Below, piece after piece: positions 1 through 9,083 of a stretch of DNA of 64,000 bases. Position 1 is the first letter of the stretch, and the number at the start of each line of letters is the position of its first letter. Source of the stretch: Thauera sp. GDN1 (lineage in GTDB: Bacteria; Pseudomonadota; Gammaproteobacteria; Burkholderiales; Rhodocyclaceae); NCBI RefSeq assembly GCF_029223545.1, contig NZ_CP097870.1, forward strand, positions 3,286,001 through 3,350,000. Direction: 5' to 3'. The notes beneath the pieces are model-generated. The model saw nothing but the letters and a program-made list of their open reading frames with translations. It was not told the origin of the DNA and did no database searches. The position numbers were made by a program, and so were the translations under genes.

Positions 1-10
1 GGCGGGCGCC

Positions 11-1225
11 ATGGCTGATCCGCGCCGCCTCGCGGCTGCCCTTGCGCCCTTCCATGAGGTCAGCAAGCACCTGGAGGCTACGCAGGCGCGGCTCTCCGGG
101 TTGCTCGCCGCCTTTGCGCGCGAGGCCGAGGCGCACACCGGCGATCTCGAGCGCCTGCCCGCTGCGGCACGTTTCAACCCCTTTGCCGTGCTGCCGAAAG
201 CCTTCGAACCGGCGCACACCGCCGATCCCGACGGCAAGGTGGGCGGACGGCGCGCCGACAAGGTCAGCCGGGCTGCGCAAGCGTCCGCTCCGCGCCCCGC
301 CGCAACCGGAACCACCGCCCTGGCGAGTCTGGCCGGCGCCGCGGGCAACCTTCGACAGGCGTCGGGCCGGACGCCGGACATCCCGCCGTCCGCCGCAGCG
401 CTCACACCCGCTGCCCTCGGTGCCGCAGCCGCGAGCGAGCGAAGCCGCGCGCGTGCGGCCGGACCGGAGCCCATGGCCAGCCTCCCCGCCAGCGAACAGG
501 CTGAGCACGCGTACGCTGCGGGCGAGCTGATCGACGCGCTGCTCAAGCGCCACGCGCCGCCCCGCGCGCCGACCCGCCTGCACGGCATCGGCACGCGCTC
601 GGCACAAGCAAGCCATGACGGCGATGCAGCCCCCGCTCAGCGCGTTGCCGCCACTTCGGCAGCACGGGCCGCCCAGGCCGCCCAGGCCGCCGCCGACCAT
701 CCCGCCCTGCGCCACGGCGCGGAGCTCGCCGCGAGCGCGGCCGCAGCGCATGGCGCCCTCCTCGCTCCCGGCGCGGGGCACGGACACGCACCACCATCGC
801 GCCTCCACGCCGCCAGTGCGCCCTGGGGCGAGCTTTCCTGCCAGGCCGCGACGCAGGCGGGCGCCGGCATGGACGCGGCAGCAATGGAGCATGGCGACGA
901 GGCCCTGCGCCGCCTGCTCGACTCCGGATTCGCGCACCCGGCGACGGTCGCACAGGCGTTCGAGAGCGTCAGGCCGGAAACCCTCATGCGCGCACCTACC
1001 CGCTCGCCGCAGCGGCGCGCGCCGTCGCGCCTGCTCGGCGCGTCCGGTCCGCAGGACGTCGCGACCGCGCCGGCCACCAGCGCCAAGGCCGCCACCGCGA
1101 CCCCGACGTCCGCCATGACGACGCCCGCGCCTGCCATGCCTGCGGACGGCGCCGCAGACCTGGCCGCCGGACTCGACCGCCTGCTGCGCGAACAGGCCTG
1201 GCTCAGGGGAGTGGATCTGACATGA
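11..1225 (+). CDS. Ala-rich protein of the injection-system cluster, function unknown
   Basis: I do not recognise a family. The 404-aa product has an ordered N-terminal helical segment (about residues 1-65), a long low-complexity Ala/Pro/Arg middle, and a short helical C-terminus ending in a Leu/Arg-rich stretch. The stop overlaps the start of the next gene by 4 bases (ATGA), so it belongs to the same operon as the baseplate genes. The start is uncertain: no clear ribosome binding site precedes the ATG and the frame stays open to the window edge, so the gene may be longer. By position it could be a tail-assembly chaperone or an adaptor; that is a guess. Confidence 0.55.
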   Translation: MADPRRLAAALAPFHEVSKHLEATQARLSGLLAAFAREAEAHTGDLERLPAAARFNPFAVLPKAFEPAHTADPDGKVGGRRADKVSRAAQASAPRPAATGTTALASLAGAAGNLRQASGRTPDIPPSAAALTPAALGAAAASERSRARAAGPEPMASLPASEQAEHAYAAGELIDALLKRHAPPRAPTRLHGIGTRSAQASHDGDAAPAQRVAATSAARAAQAAQAAADHPALRHGAELAASAAAAHGALLAPGAGHGHAPPSRLHAASAPWGELSCQAATQAGAGMDAAAMEHGDEALRRLLDSGFAHPATVAQAFESVRPETLMRAPTRSPQRRAPSRLLGASGPQDVATAPATSAKAATATPTSAMTTPAPAMPADGAADLAAGLDRLLREQAWLRGVDLT

Positions 1226-1812
1226 GCCTCACACCCATGCTCGCCGACTGGGAACTGCCGCGCGTGACCCGGCTGGAAACGCTGGAGACGCGCGACTTCC
1301 TCGAGCTTCCGGTCCCGGGGCGCGCCGGCAGCCTGTTCCAGGACCTCGACCGCCGCCCGGCACGCATCCTGGTCGAGGGCTCGGTGTTCGGCAGCGACGC
1401 CGGGCTGGAGCTGCTCAACGCGGTGCGCGAGAAATACCTCGCCGGCGAACCGATGACCTTCGTCTCCGACATCGTCACCGGCACCGACATCCAGTACGTG
1501 CTGTTGCAACAACTGCACATCCAGGCCGAGGCCAGCGCCCCCGACCAGATCGACTACACGCTGTGGCTCACCGAGTCGCCGCCACCGCCGCCGCCGGCCG
1601 ACGTGCTCGGCGGCATCGACACCGGTCTGCTCGACGGCGCGGCCGGACTGCTCGACCAGGCAATGGGTGCCATCGATGCGCTCGACGCGCTCGGCAGCCT
1701 GCCGGCGATCTCCGACCCGACCGGGCCGCTCGCCGGCATCCTCGGCGACACCGCGCCCTCGATCGGCCAGCTCGGCAGCATCGGTTCGGGTCTGCGCGGC
1801 CTGCTGGAGTAA
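1222..1812 (+). CDS. Phage gpN/DNA-circularisation-like baseplate protein
   Basis: A 196-aa protein. Residues about 10-118 form a beta-rich domain with the pattern of the N-terminal domain of phage DNA-circularisation/gpN-type proteins: a Pro-Gly-Arg-x-Gly turn, a hydrophobic strand after paired arginines, a helix, then strands ending near Leu-Trp-Leu-Thr-Glu. In Mu-like tails such proteins sit next to the hub. A Pro6 run (about 118-123) separates it from a Gly/Leu/Asp-rich helical tail. It overlaps the upstream gene by 4 bases and lies 6 bases before the next. Coding status is firm; the family call is from pattern only, and a LysM-like hub joiner (Afp7 position) is the alternative. Confidence 0.6.
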   Translation: MSLTPMLADWELPRVTRLETLETRDFLELPVPGRAGSLFQDLDRRPARILVEGSVFGSDAGLELLNAVREKYLAGEPMTFVSDIVTGTDIQYVLLQQLHIQAEASAPDQIDYTLWLTESPPPPPPADVLGGIDTGLLDGAAGLLDQAMGAIDALDALGSLPAISDPTGPLAGILGDTAPSIGQLGSIGSGLRGLLE

Positions 1813-1818
1813 GCGACC

Positions 1819-4800
1819 ATGGCCGGACTGCTCGCCCAACTCGACCTGACCGCATCCGGCGCGGACCTGTCCGCGATCGCGGGCGGCATCGGTGGCGCCT
1901 TCGGCGAGCTCGGCAAGCTGATCACAGGCTGGCAGAGCGGCCCGCCGGGCGACTTCGGCAGCGCGCTGTCCAGCCTCGGTGGCCTGCCTGTCCCGCAGCT
2001 CTCCGGCGGCTTCGAGTTCAGCGCCGGCTTCGGCAAGCTGCTGCCCAGCCTGCAGGGCGAACTCGGCGGCCTTGCCCAGGGGCTGGAGGGCGACATCGCC
2101 GCGCTGCCTGCGCGCCTCGGCACCGATCTGCAAGCCGCCTTCGCCCCGCTGCTCGCCCGCATCGAGCGCCTGCAGGCGGTGTTCGGCGCAGACTGGCGCT
2201 GCGGTCTCGGCGTGACGGCCGGCGCGAGCGTGGAAGCCGCCGGCGGCGCGGGCGCTGGAAGCGGTGGAAGCGGAAGCGGTGGAAGCGGTGGAAGCGCCTC
2301 GTCGGGCAGCAGTTCGTCCTCCACGCCGCCGAGCGACGCCGGCGCGCTCGACACCGCCCGGGTCGCCGCCGCACGCACGCTGATCGATACCCTGCCCGCC
2401 GACCTCACCGTGCCCGGCCTGCTGCGCTGGGTGCATGCGCGCGTCGGCACCTTCCGCCCCGGTTATTTCCAGCTCCGCTCGCTGCCCATCCTCGACGACC
2501 TGCGCGATCCGCTCGACACCCTGATCCGCTGGGACGATGCCGACGCCGCCGCGGTCCGCGCCGAGCTCGTGCACACGGTGACCGCGCTGGACGAGCTGAT
2601 CGCCCTCAACACCACCGCCTGCATCGAGCGCGCGCTGCCCGCGGACGACGTCACCGCCCAGTCGGGCAGCGCGGTCGGCAGCGTCGGACGCGGCTTCGTC
2701 GATGCGATGAACGCGCTCGCCGCCGCCGTGCAGGCGGGCAATGCCGCGGGCGCCGCCACCGCACTCGCCAATGGGCAGACCGCGCTCGCCAGCCTGGCAG
2801 GCGCCAACGGCGACGCCCTGGCAACGGACGCGGCCGAGGCGCGCGCGCGCGTGATGACCCGGCTGGTCGAGCTGCCCGGCGCACTCGACGCCGGCCTGTG
2901 CCGCACGCTGGTGCTGCTGCAGCCACGCGCGAGCTTCGCCGACCTCACCCAGGGCATCAGCGGGCTCGCCGTCCCGGCGCTGCCGCCCGACGCCTTCGCC
3001 CCGCTCACCGCGCTGATCGAGGACGTACGCGATCGGCTGCAGTCGGTGCTCGACCTGCTCGACATCAGCGCGGTCAGCGCCCCGATCACGGACGCCCTCG
3101 ATGGTGCCGGCGACGCGATCGCCGCGATCGAGCAGCAGCTCGCCGTCCTCGGCGCCAGCGCCGAGCGCGCCTTCGGCGACGCCCGCAGCCAGATTCAGGC
3201 GCTCGACCTCGCCAGCCTGCAGCAGCAGCTCGAAGCCGCGCTGGAGCAGGCCGTCGCCGCCATCGAATCGGCCCTGTCGAGTGCGTTGTCGCCCGCCACT
3301 TCGGCACTCGGCGAGGCCCTGCAGGCGGCCGACACGGCGATGGATGCGATCGATCCGGAAGCCCTCGCCGAACCGCTGCGCCAGGTTCTGGAGCCGATCG
3401 CCAACCTCACCCAGCAGGGCGAGGTCGCCGAGTTGATCGCGCTGCTCGAGCAGATCAAGCAGCTCGCCGAATCCCTGCCGCGCATCTCCTTCGCTCCGGT
3501 CGCCGACGAGGTGATCGGCGCGATCGAGCAGCTCCAGGGCGTGCTGCGTTCGATCGATCCCTCCGCGCTGCCCGCCCCCGCCCCGGCGCTGATCCGCGAG
3601 GCCATGGGCGTGCTGCCGCAGTCGCTGGTGCCGCTGACCGACCCGCTGGTGGTCGAGCTCGAGGTCCAGCTCGACGGCAGCCCGGTCGAGCTGCTGCTGC
3701 AGATCAAGGCCCTGCCCGAGCAGGCGCGCGAACGCCTGCTCGCGCTGTCGCCGCGTGGCGCGCTGCAGCCGCTGCTGGCGGAGCCCTACGGCGCGGTGCG
3801 CGACGGCCTGGCCGCCTTCAGTCCGACGCAGTGGCTGGAACAGGCCGACCGTGCCCTGGCCGACGCCCGCCAGCGCCTCGCCCGCCAGCTCGACGTCGCC
3901 GCCGTGCTGCAGCCCGCCGCACAGGCACACGCCGCGCTGATCGCCGAGCTGGAAAAGCTGCGCCCATCGACCCTGCTCCAGCCGCTGACCGACGCCGTGC
4001 GCGGTGCGCTACAGGGGCTCGATGCCGCGGTGCCCGCGGGCGAACTCGGCGATGCGCTCGGCGGCGTGCTGGCTCGGGTGCGCAGCTTCGGCAACACGGT
4101 GGACAGCGCGCTAGACGTCGCCGACCACCTGGCCGGGAAGCTCGCGGCGCTCGGTGACGCCGGCAGCCAGTTCGACGCCTGGCTCGAGCAGGTGCTGGCC
4201 AAGGTGCCGGAGACCGCCAGCGGCGAGCTCGCCGCGGCCCTCGCTGCCCTCGATGACACCGCCCGCGCCTGCGCCGCGGCCCCGCTTCGTGAGCGCTGGA
4301 CCGCCGCCCGCGATGCCCTGACCGACGCACTCCCCGCTGCCGGGGCCCAGGCCCTGCTGGGCGAGCTCGCGCTCGCCCGCAGCCGCATCCGCAGTGGCCT
4401 GGGCGCACTCCCCGCAGCCGACGCCAGCGCGATCTCGAGCTTCCTGGACGCCCCGGCCACCCGCGCCGCCGAGGACGCGCTCAACGCCTTCGCCGCCCTC
4501 GAACGTCGCCTGGCCGAGACCGACACCCGCCTCGACACCCTCTTCGACCAGCTATCCGAGCGCTTCCCCGGCGCCGACGGCCCCTTCGCCGCGCTGCTGC
4601 CCGGCACTCCGGCCCAGGTCCGGCAGTGGGTGCGCGAGGCCCTGGTGCGCCAGTTCGGCCAGCCGCTGGTGCTCTTCCTCGACAGCCTGAAGGTGCTGAG
4701 CGCACTGCTGCAGAGCGCCGCAGCGGCGCTGCACGGCCTGGTCGATGCGCTGCAGGCCAAGCTCGACGAACTGCTCGCCGCACCGCAGGCGCTCGCCGAT

Positions 4801-5298
4801 CTGCTCGCACGCATCGAGTCGCTGACCGACCGCATCGCCGGCCTCGACCCAGGGCTGTACGCGCAGCAGGTGGACATGCTCTACCGCGACCTGCTCGGCG
4901 AGCTGCGCGCACTCGACCCCGCCAGCCTGCGCCAGCCGCTGGAGGCCGCACGCGACCGCCTGCTCGCGCGCATCTCGCTCGACAGCGTGATCCCGCCGGC
5001 ACTGCGCACCCAGCTCGATGCGCTGCACCAGGAGTTGCAGGCCAAGGTCGGCGCGCTCGACCCCGACCCGCTGCTGCTGCAGCCGCTGGACGAGACCTGG
5101 CGGGCGACGGTCGAGCCCCTGGTCGCCGCGCTCGACATCAGCGCCTCGATCCAGCTCGTCATCGACTGGGTGCAAGGCCTGCCGCCCGAGTTGCGGGTGC
5201 AGATCGGCCGCGTCGACCAGGCCTATGCCGCCCTGCTCGCCAGCGCCCCCGGCGGTGGCGGCGCCTCGGCGAGCGCCAGCGTCAGCGTGGGCACCTAG
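1819..5298 (+). CDS. Giant alpha-helical protein of the injection system (1159 aa)
   Basis: Family not recognised. The product is almost wholly predicted amphipathic helix, rich in Ala, Leu, Asp and Gln, with repeated Leu-Asp-x-Ala and Gln-Pro-Leu motifs, as in tape-measure or scaffold-like proteins. A Gly-Ser linker (about residues 146-172), encoded by short tandem DNA repeats, separates a 145-aa N-terminal segment from the rest, and the extreme C-terminus is Gly/Ser/Ala-rich. No convincing transmembrane segment or catalytic motif is visible. It sits between the gpN-like protein and the M23-bearing protein in the same operon. A length-setting tape measure or a structural element of the baseplate-membrane interface are both possible. 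Confidence 0.6.
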   Translation: MAGLLAQLDLTASGADLSAIAGGIGGAFGELGKLITGWQSGPPGDFGSALSSLGGLPVPQLSGGFEFSAGFGKLLPSLQGELGGLAQGLEGDIAALPARLGTDLQAAFAPLLARIERLQAVFGADWRCGLGVTAGASVEAAGGAGAGSGGSGSGGSGGSASSGSSSSSTPPSDAGALDTARVAAARTLIDTLPADLTVPGLLRWVHARVGTFRPGYFQLRSLPILDDLRDPLDTLIRWDDADAAAVRAELVHTVTALDELIALNTTACIERALPADDVTAQSGSAVGSVGRGFVDAMNALAAAVQAGNAAGAATALANGQTALASLAGANGDALATDAAEARARVMTRLVELPGALDAGLCRTLVLLQPRASFADLTQGISGLAVPALPPDAFAPLTALIEDVRDRLQSVLDLLDISAVSAPITDALDGAGDAIAAIEQQLAVLGASAERAFGDARSQIQALDLASLQQQLEAALEQAVAAIESALSSALSPATSALGEALQAADTAMDAIDPEALAEPLRQVLEPIANLTQQGEVAELIALLEQIKQLAESLPRISFAPVADEVIGAIEQLQGVLRSIDPSALPAPAPALIREAMGVLPQSLVPLTDPLVVELEVQLDGSPVELLLQIKALPEQARERLLALSPRGALQPLLAEPYGAVRDGLAAFSPTQWLEQADRALADARQRLARQLDVAAVLQPAAQAHAALIAELEKLRPSTLLQPLTDAVRGALQGLDAAVPAGELGDALGGVLARVRSFGNTVDSALDVADHLAGKLAALGDAGSQFDAWLEQVLAKVPETASGELAAALAALDDTARACAAAPLRERWTAARDALTDALPAAGAQALLGELALARSRIRSGLGALPAADASAISSFLDAPATRAAEDALNAFAALERRLAETDTRLDTLFDQLSERFPGADGPFAALLPGTPAQVRQWVREALVRQFGQPLVLFLDSLKVLSALLQSAAAALHGLVDALQAKLDELLAAPQALADLLARIESLTDRIAGLDPGLYAQQVDMLYRDLLGELRALDPASLRQPLEAARDRLLARISLDSVIPPALRTQLDALHQELQAKVGALDPDPLLLQPLDETWRATVEPLVAALDISASIQLVIDWVQGLPPELRVQIGRVDQAYAALLASAPGGGGASASASVSVGT
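2254..2295 (+). repeat. Tandem 9-bp repeats encoding a Gly-Gly-Ser linker
   Basis: Four copies of a nine-base unit of the form GGTGGAAGC (the first starting GCT), with one 6-base partial copy among them, encode a flexible Gly-Gly-Ser linker inside the 1159-aa helical protein. Such units expand and contract by slippage, so linker length may vary between strains. Confidence 0.85.
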
Positions 5299-5310
5299 GA
5301 GAACAGGATC

Positions 5311-8028
5311 ATGCTCGGCTCCATCCTGATCCAGCCGCAGATGCTCGCCCGCATGCACGGACGCGGCGTGGGCGACGAGATGGCGGACGAGATCGTCGCC
5401 CTGGCCCAGCAGCTCAGCCTCGATCCCGCCGCCGCGGAAGCGGTGCTGCCGGCCTTCCAGGCCGCCGGCCAGCGCTTCGCCGATGCGCTCGTCGCCCGCC
5501 TCGGCCCGCGCCTGCCACAGGCGCTGACCGAGCTGCGCGGCCTGATCGAGCCGCTCACGCAGCCCATCGCCAGCCTCGCCAGCGGCCCTGCCCCAGCGTC
5601 CACCGCCGAACTGCTCGAACGCCTTGCCGACGGCCTCGAGCGCCTGGCGCCGATCGCCGGCCTGCTCACCGACGCCCAGATCCGCAGCACGCTGCAACGC
5701 GCCAGCCGCATCCTCACCGACACCCTCGGCCTCAGCCAGGCAGGCTTTCGCGCCGACTTCCTGGTGCTCCTCGGCGAGGTGCGCGCCGAACTGCGCACCC
5801 ATCCCGAGGGAGCGGGCAGCAAGGCCAGGGCGGTGCGCGAGGCCTTCGCCTGCCTGCTGACCCGGCTCGAGCGCGACGTCTATCCGCGCTTCCCGACACT
5901 CGACCTCGACATCGATCGTCTCGCCGGCATCCTGATTCGCGCACTGCGCGAGACCCCGCTGCCGGCGATCTCGGGCCAGGCCGAATGCCTGCTCGGCCGG
6001 CTCGAGGCCGTGCTGCGCCTGCTCGCGGAAGTCGCCCGCGGCGCGGCGATCAGCACCCGTGGCGGCCTGCCGCGCGCCGCCGGCGCGGCTGCGGGCGCAA
6101 CGACACGCAGCACCCGCAGCCGCGGCTCGCGCTCGACCGGCGTGCCGCCGCGCAGCCAGGACGGCCGGTACTGCTGGTACGCCTCCTGGCTGTACGCGCG
6201 CCACCGCCAGGGCTTCAGGAACGGCTTCGGCACCGGCCTGCTGCAGAACATCACGCCCGGCTACCCGGGCGACGAGGTGTGGCTGAGCACCGACCAGAAA
6301 TGCCTGGTGTTGCGCCGAGCGACCGTGGACGACGCGGTGCTGCACCGCGCCGACGCCCCCTTCGCCTGGCACGCCGCGCCGCAGTTCGCCGGCCCGGCCA
6401 GCCGCGAGCACTTCAGCTTCGGCTCGATCTCGCCCGGCTTCCTCGAGGAATGGACGCGCGCCACCGCCATCCTGCAGAAGAGCGCCGCCGGCTTCTGGCA
6501 TGCGGTGGCGATGGGCACGGGCGAGCGCGAGTACGCCTGCAACATCCCGCTGTGGCTGTGGAACTGGTCCGATGCGGTGGCGCGCGGCGCGGGCGAGGCC
6601 CCGCTGCCCTCGCTGATCGTGCGTTCGCTGGGCTGGGGCGTGGGTTCGAGCTGGCTGTTCTCGTCGCTGCTGCCGATGCTGACGGTGCTGGGCGGCTCCT
6701 TCGAGGGCGTGCACACCAAGACCACCGCCGGGCTCGGCTTCCTGCAGTGGCTGACGCTGATCGGCGGCGACGCGCTGTCGGCGTACACGATCAGCGGCGC
6801 GACCCAGGGCGTGAATGACTTCTTCCTGTCGCTGTTCACGCTGATCAACCAGACCGGCGGTGCCGCCGGCCCCCCGCCGGTGGGCGACGACCTGCGCCCG
6901 GCCAACTGGCAGCGCGCGGACCCGGTGATCGGGCTGGTCAACCTCGCCATCGGCTTCGGCTTCCGCGCACTGATCCCGCGCGACGATTACGGCCTGCCCT
7001 TCGACAACAACGGCGGCGCGTCCTTCGGCCCGCTGTACTTCCCGTGGATGCTGCTCGGCGCGCCGCTGATCAACGCCTTCGGCAACATGCTCGGCACCTT
7101 CATCGCGTGGGCGATCGCACGCACCCACACCCCGGCCCAGCTGGGGGAGAAGGTCGGCCTCGGTGCGCTGTTCGGCACGCTGAGCTTCATCATCGAGTTC
7201 TACAGCCAGCGCGACGGCAGCACCGACGGCGGGCGCTATAACCCGCGCAAGGATCCCGCCGACACGCCCTATACCGACACCCGCAGCGACTTCGCCGGCT
7301 ACCCGGACAAGGCCGGCTCGCCCTACCACCTGCCCTACGCCGCCGACACCGCGATGTACGTCGGCCAGGCCAACCTCGGCTTCTTCAGCCACGCGCGCTG
7401 GAACAGCTTCCCGCAGATCTACGCCTACGACTTCGCCCACGACTTCGGCGACGAGGTGCTCGCCATCCGCGACGGCACGGTGGTCGATTTCTTCGACTGG
7501 ATCCCGGACAACATCAACCCCGATACGACGCAGGAGGCGACCGCGCGCACGGCCTCGAACGGCGTCATGGGTGCAGGCTGGCGCAACGACAACCCGGGCT
7601 GGAACTTCATCGCCATCCGCCACGACAGCCGCATCGAGGCCCAGGACCGCGACCAGGGCGGCAGCGCGGTGACCACCTACGCCATCTACGGCCACGGCGC
7701 CACCGAGGGTGTGCGCGCGCTGTGGCAAACGCTGTACGGCAAGACGCCGCAGCAGATCATCGGCACGCGGGTGCGGCGCGGCAACCCGATCATGCGCGCC
7801 GGCAGCACCGGCGTGAGCTTCCACAACCACCTGCACCTGCACGTGCTGCGCGGCCCGGCGCCGCCGGCCACGCCCGAGCCCCTGGGCGCCACCCAGCTCG
7901 TCACCTCCGGCGCACTCAGCAGCTACACCCTGCCCTTCGTGTTCGCCGACGCCCCGGGCGACGGCGTGCTGAGGAACCTGCGCTGGTACCGCTCGCGCAA
8001 CACGCGCTCGACGGAGCTGCCGCCATGA
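5311..8028 (+). CDS. Injection-system protein with hydrophobic segments and C-terminal M23 metallopeptidase domain
   Basis: A 905-aa three-part protein. Residues 1-240 are helical and resemble the preceding giant protein; about 250-280 is an Arg/Ser/Gly linker. The middle (about 285-660) is rich in aromatics and has hydrophobic stretches near 435-465 and 585-635 that could enter a membrane. The C-terminus (about 690-850) matches an M23/LytM endopeptidase: a candidate His694, the Tyr-Asp-Phe motif with Asp707 before Ile-Arg-Asp-Gly-Thr-Val-Val, Tyr-Gly-His-Gly near 792, and Gly-x-Ser-x3-His840-Leu-His842, spaced as in the family's zinc-binding His-x-His. M23 enzymes cut peptidoglycan cross-links, so this may open or anchor to the wall. 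Its stop overlaps the hub gene start by 4 bases. Confidence 0.8.
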   Translation: MLGSILIQPQMLARMHGRGVGDEMADEIVALAQQLSLDPAAAEAVLPAFQAAGQRFADALVARLGPRLPQALTELRGLIEPLTQPIASLASGPAPASTAELLERLADGLERLAPIAGLLTDAQIRSTLQRASRILTDTLGLSQAGFRADFLVLLGEVRAELRTHPEGAGSKARAVREAFACLLTRLERDVYPRFPTLDLDIDRLAGILIRALRETPLPAISGQAECLLGRLEAVLRLLAEVARGAAISTRGGLPRAAGAAAGATTRSTRSRGSRSTGVPPRSQDGRYCWYASWLYARHRQGFRNGFGTGLLQNITPGYPGDEVWLSTDQKCLVLRRATVDDAVLHRADAPFAWHAAPQFAGPASREHFSFGSISPGFLEEWTRATAILQKSAAGFWHAVAMGTGEREYACNIPLWLWNWSDAVARGAGEAPLPSLIVRSLGWGVGSSWLFSSLLPMLTVLGGSFEGVHTKTTAGLGFLQWLTLIGGDALSAYTISGATQGVNDFFLSLFTLINQTGGAAGPPPVGDDLRPANWQRADPVIGLVNLAIGFGFRALIPRDDYGLPFDNNGGASFGPLYFPWMLLGAPLINAFGNMLGTFIAWAIARTHTPAQLGEKVGLGALFGTLSFIIEFYSQRDGSTDGGRYNPRKDPADTPYTDTRSDFAGYPDKAGSPYHLPYAADTAMYVGQANLGFFSHARWNSFPQIYAYDFAHDFGDEVLAIRDGTVVDFFDWIPDNINPDTTQEATARTASNGVMGAGWRNDNPGWNFIAIRHDSRIEAQDRDQGGSAVTTYAIYGHGATEGVRALWQTLYGKTPQQIIGTRVRRGNPIMRAGSTGVSFHNHLHLHVLRGPAPPATPEPLGATQLVTSGALSSYTLPFVFADAPGDGVLRNLRWYRSRNTRSTELPP

Positions 8029-9083
8029 TCGGCGACGCGCTGATGGACAGCCTCGGCGGCGCACTCGGCGGCTCGACCGGCGCCGGCACGCTGCCGCCCC
8101 CGCGCGCGAAGGTGTCGCGCGGCGGCGGGGCGCCCTCGGCCGGCGGCTTCGGCGCCGAGCTGGTGGCGCTGCTCACCGGCCCCGCGCAGCCCGACCCGCT
8201 CACCGCCGCGCTGGTGGAGGCCGAAGTGCGCCTGCTGCCCGCACCCGCGCTGGCCGCGTGCCGGCTGCGCTTCCTGCCGGGCAGCGATTTCCCGACGCTG
8301 GCCGCGGGCGACGTGCTGAAGCTGCAGCTCGGCGCGGGCGACGATCCACCCGCGGTGTTCACCGGCCCGATCACGCTGATCGGCGGCAGCAGCGGCCTGC
8401 TCGAGCTGGTGCTCGGCGCCACCGCCGCGCCGCTGACCCGGGTGCGGCGCAACGCCGGCTACGAGAACCAGGGCTTCGCCGACCTGATGAAGCTGTGGGC
8501 GGGCGAGGCCAGCCTCACCCCGGGCGACATCGACGCCGGCCCCAGCTACGCCTTCCTCGCCATCGACGCCCAGGCTTCCCTGTGGGAATGGATGGCGCGC
8601 CTCGGCCAGGCCGCCGGTTTCCCGGTGTGGATGGATGCCGAAGGCCGGCTCAACGCCCGCGCCGCGCGCGGCCAGCCGGTGGCGACCTGGGGCTGGGGGC
8701 GCGACCTGCTCGGCCTGCAGGCCGAGCTGCACGACCCGGCGATCACCGCCTTCGCCGGCCTGCCCACCGGCAAGGCCAAGGAAGGGGCGTGGAGCGCGGG
8801 CGAGAAGCCGGCCGCCGGCGCCGCTGCGGCGGGTGGAGGAGCAGCGGCGGGCGCCGGCGGCCTGGCCGGGGCCCCGGGTGGATTGACGGGCGCGGGCACC
8901 AAGCCCGCCGGCCGGGTGCACATCACGGTGCCCGGCTGCCCGACACTCGACATCGCCAGCCGTTTCGCGCTCGAGGGCTGCCCCGGCGGACGCGGCGACG
9001 GCACCTGGGTCGCGGTCGCGGTCGAACACCGCTTCGCGCCCGGCCAGGGCTTCATCACCCGGGCGACGGGGGTGCCGGCATGA
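8025..9083 (+). CDS. Baseplate hub protein, late-control gpD/VgrG-N-like
   Basis: A 352-aa protein. I chose the ATG overlapping the upstream stop (ATGA) over an upstream in-frame GTG. After a Gly/Ser-rich N-terminus (1-45), residues about 55-235 carry the two-barrel hub pattern of phage gpD/T4 gp27: strands around Leu-Arg-Phe-Leu-Pro-Gly, a 'TGPITL'-like strand, then 'NAGYENQGFADL', typical of gpD-like hubs. A Gly/Ala linker (about 265-300) leads to a C-terminal strand-rich segment. Followed at once by the gpV-like spike gene, it matches the split form of the VgrG/Afp8 module. The hub trimer would join the inner tube to the spike. Confidence 0.8.
   Translation: MIGDALMDSLGGALGGSTGAGTLPPPRAKVSRGGGAPSAGGFGAELVALLTGPAQPDPLTAALVEAEVRLLPAPALAACRLRFLPGSDFPTLAAGDVLKLQLGAGDDPPAVFTGPITLIGGSSGLLELVLGATAAPLTRVRRNAGYENQGFADLMKLWAGEASLTPGDIDAGPSYAFLAIDAQASLWEWMARLGQAAGFPVWMDAEGRLNARAARGQPVATWGWGRDLLGLQAELHDPAITAFAGLPTGKAKEGAWSAGEKPAAGAAAAGGGAAAGAGGLAGAPGGLTGAGTKPAGRVHITVPGCPTLDIASRFALEGCPGGRGDGTWVAVAVEHRFAPGQGFITRATGVPA

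Noticed and set aside
637..3930. Very long open frame on the minus strand opposite the helical protein gene
   Set aside because: It runs exactly antiparallel to a plausible gene, has Gln/Arg/Gly-rich low-complexity content and no ribosome site. At about 70% G+C, long antisense frames are expected.
4552..8064. 1170-codon minus-strand frame opposite the M23 gene region
   Set aside because: Same reasoning: no family pattern and strongly biased composition; the plus-strand genes show conserved motifs and tight 4-base overlaps.
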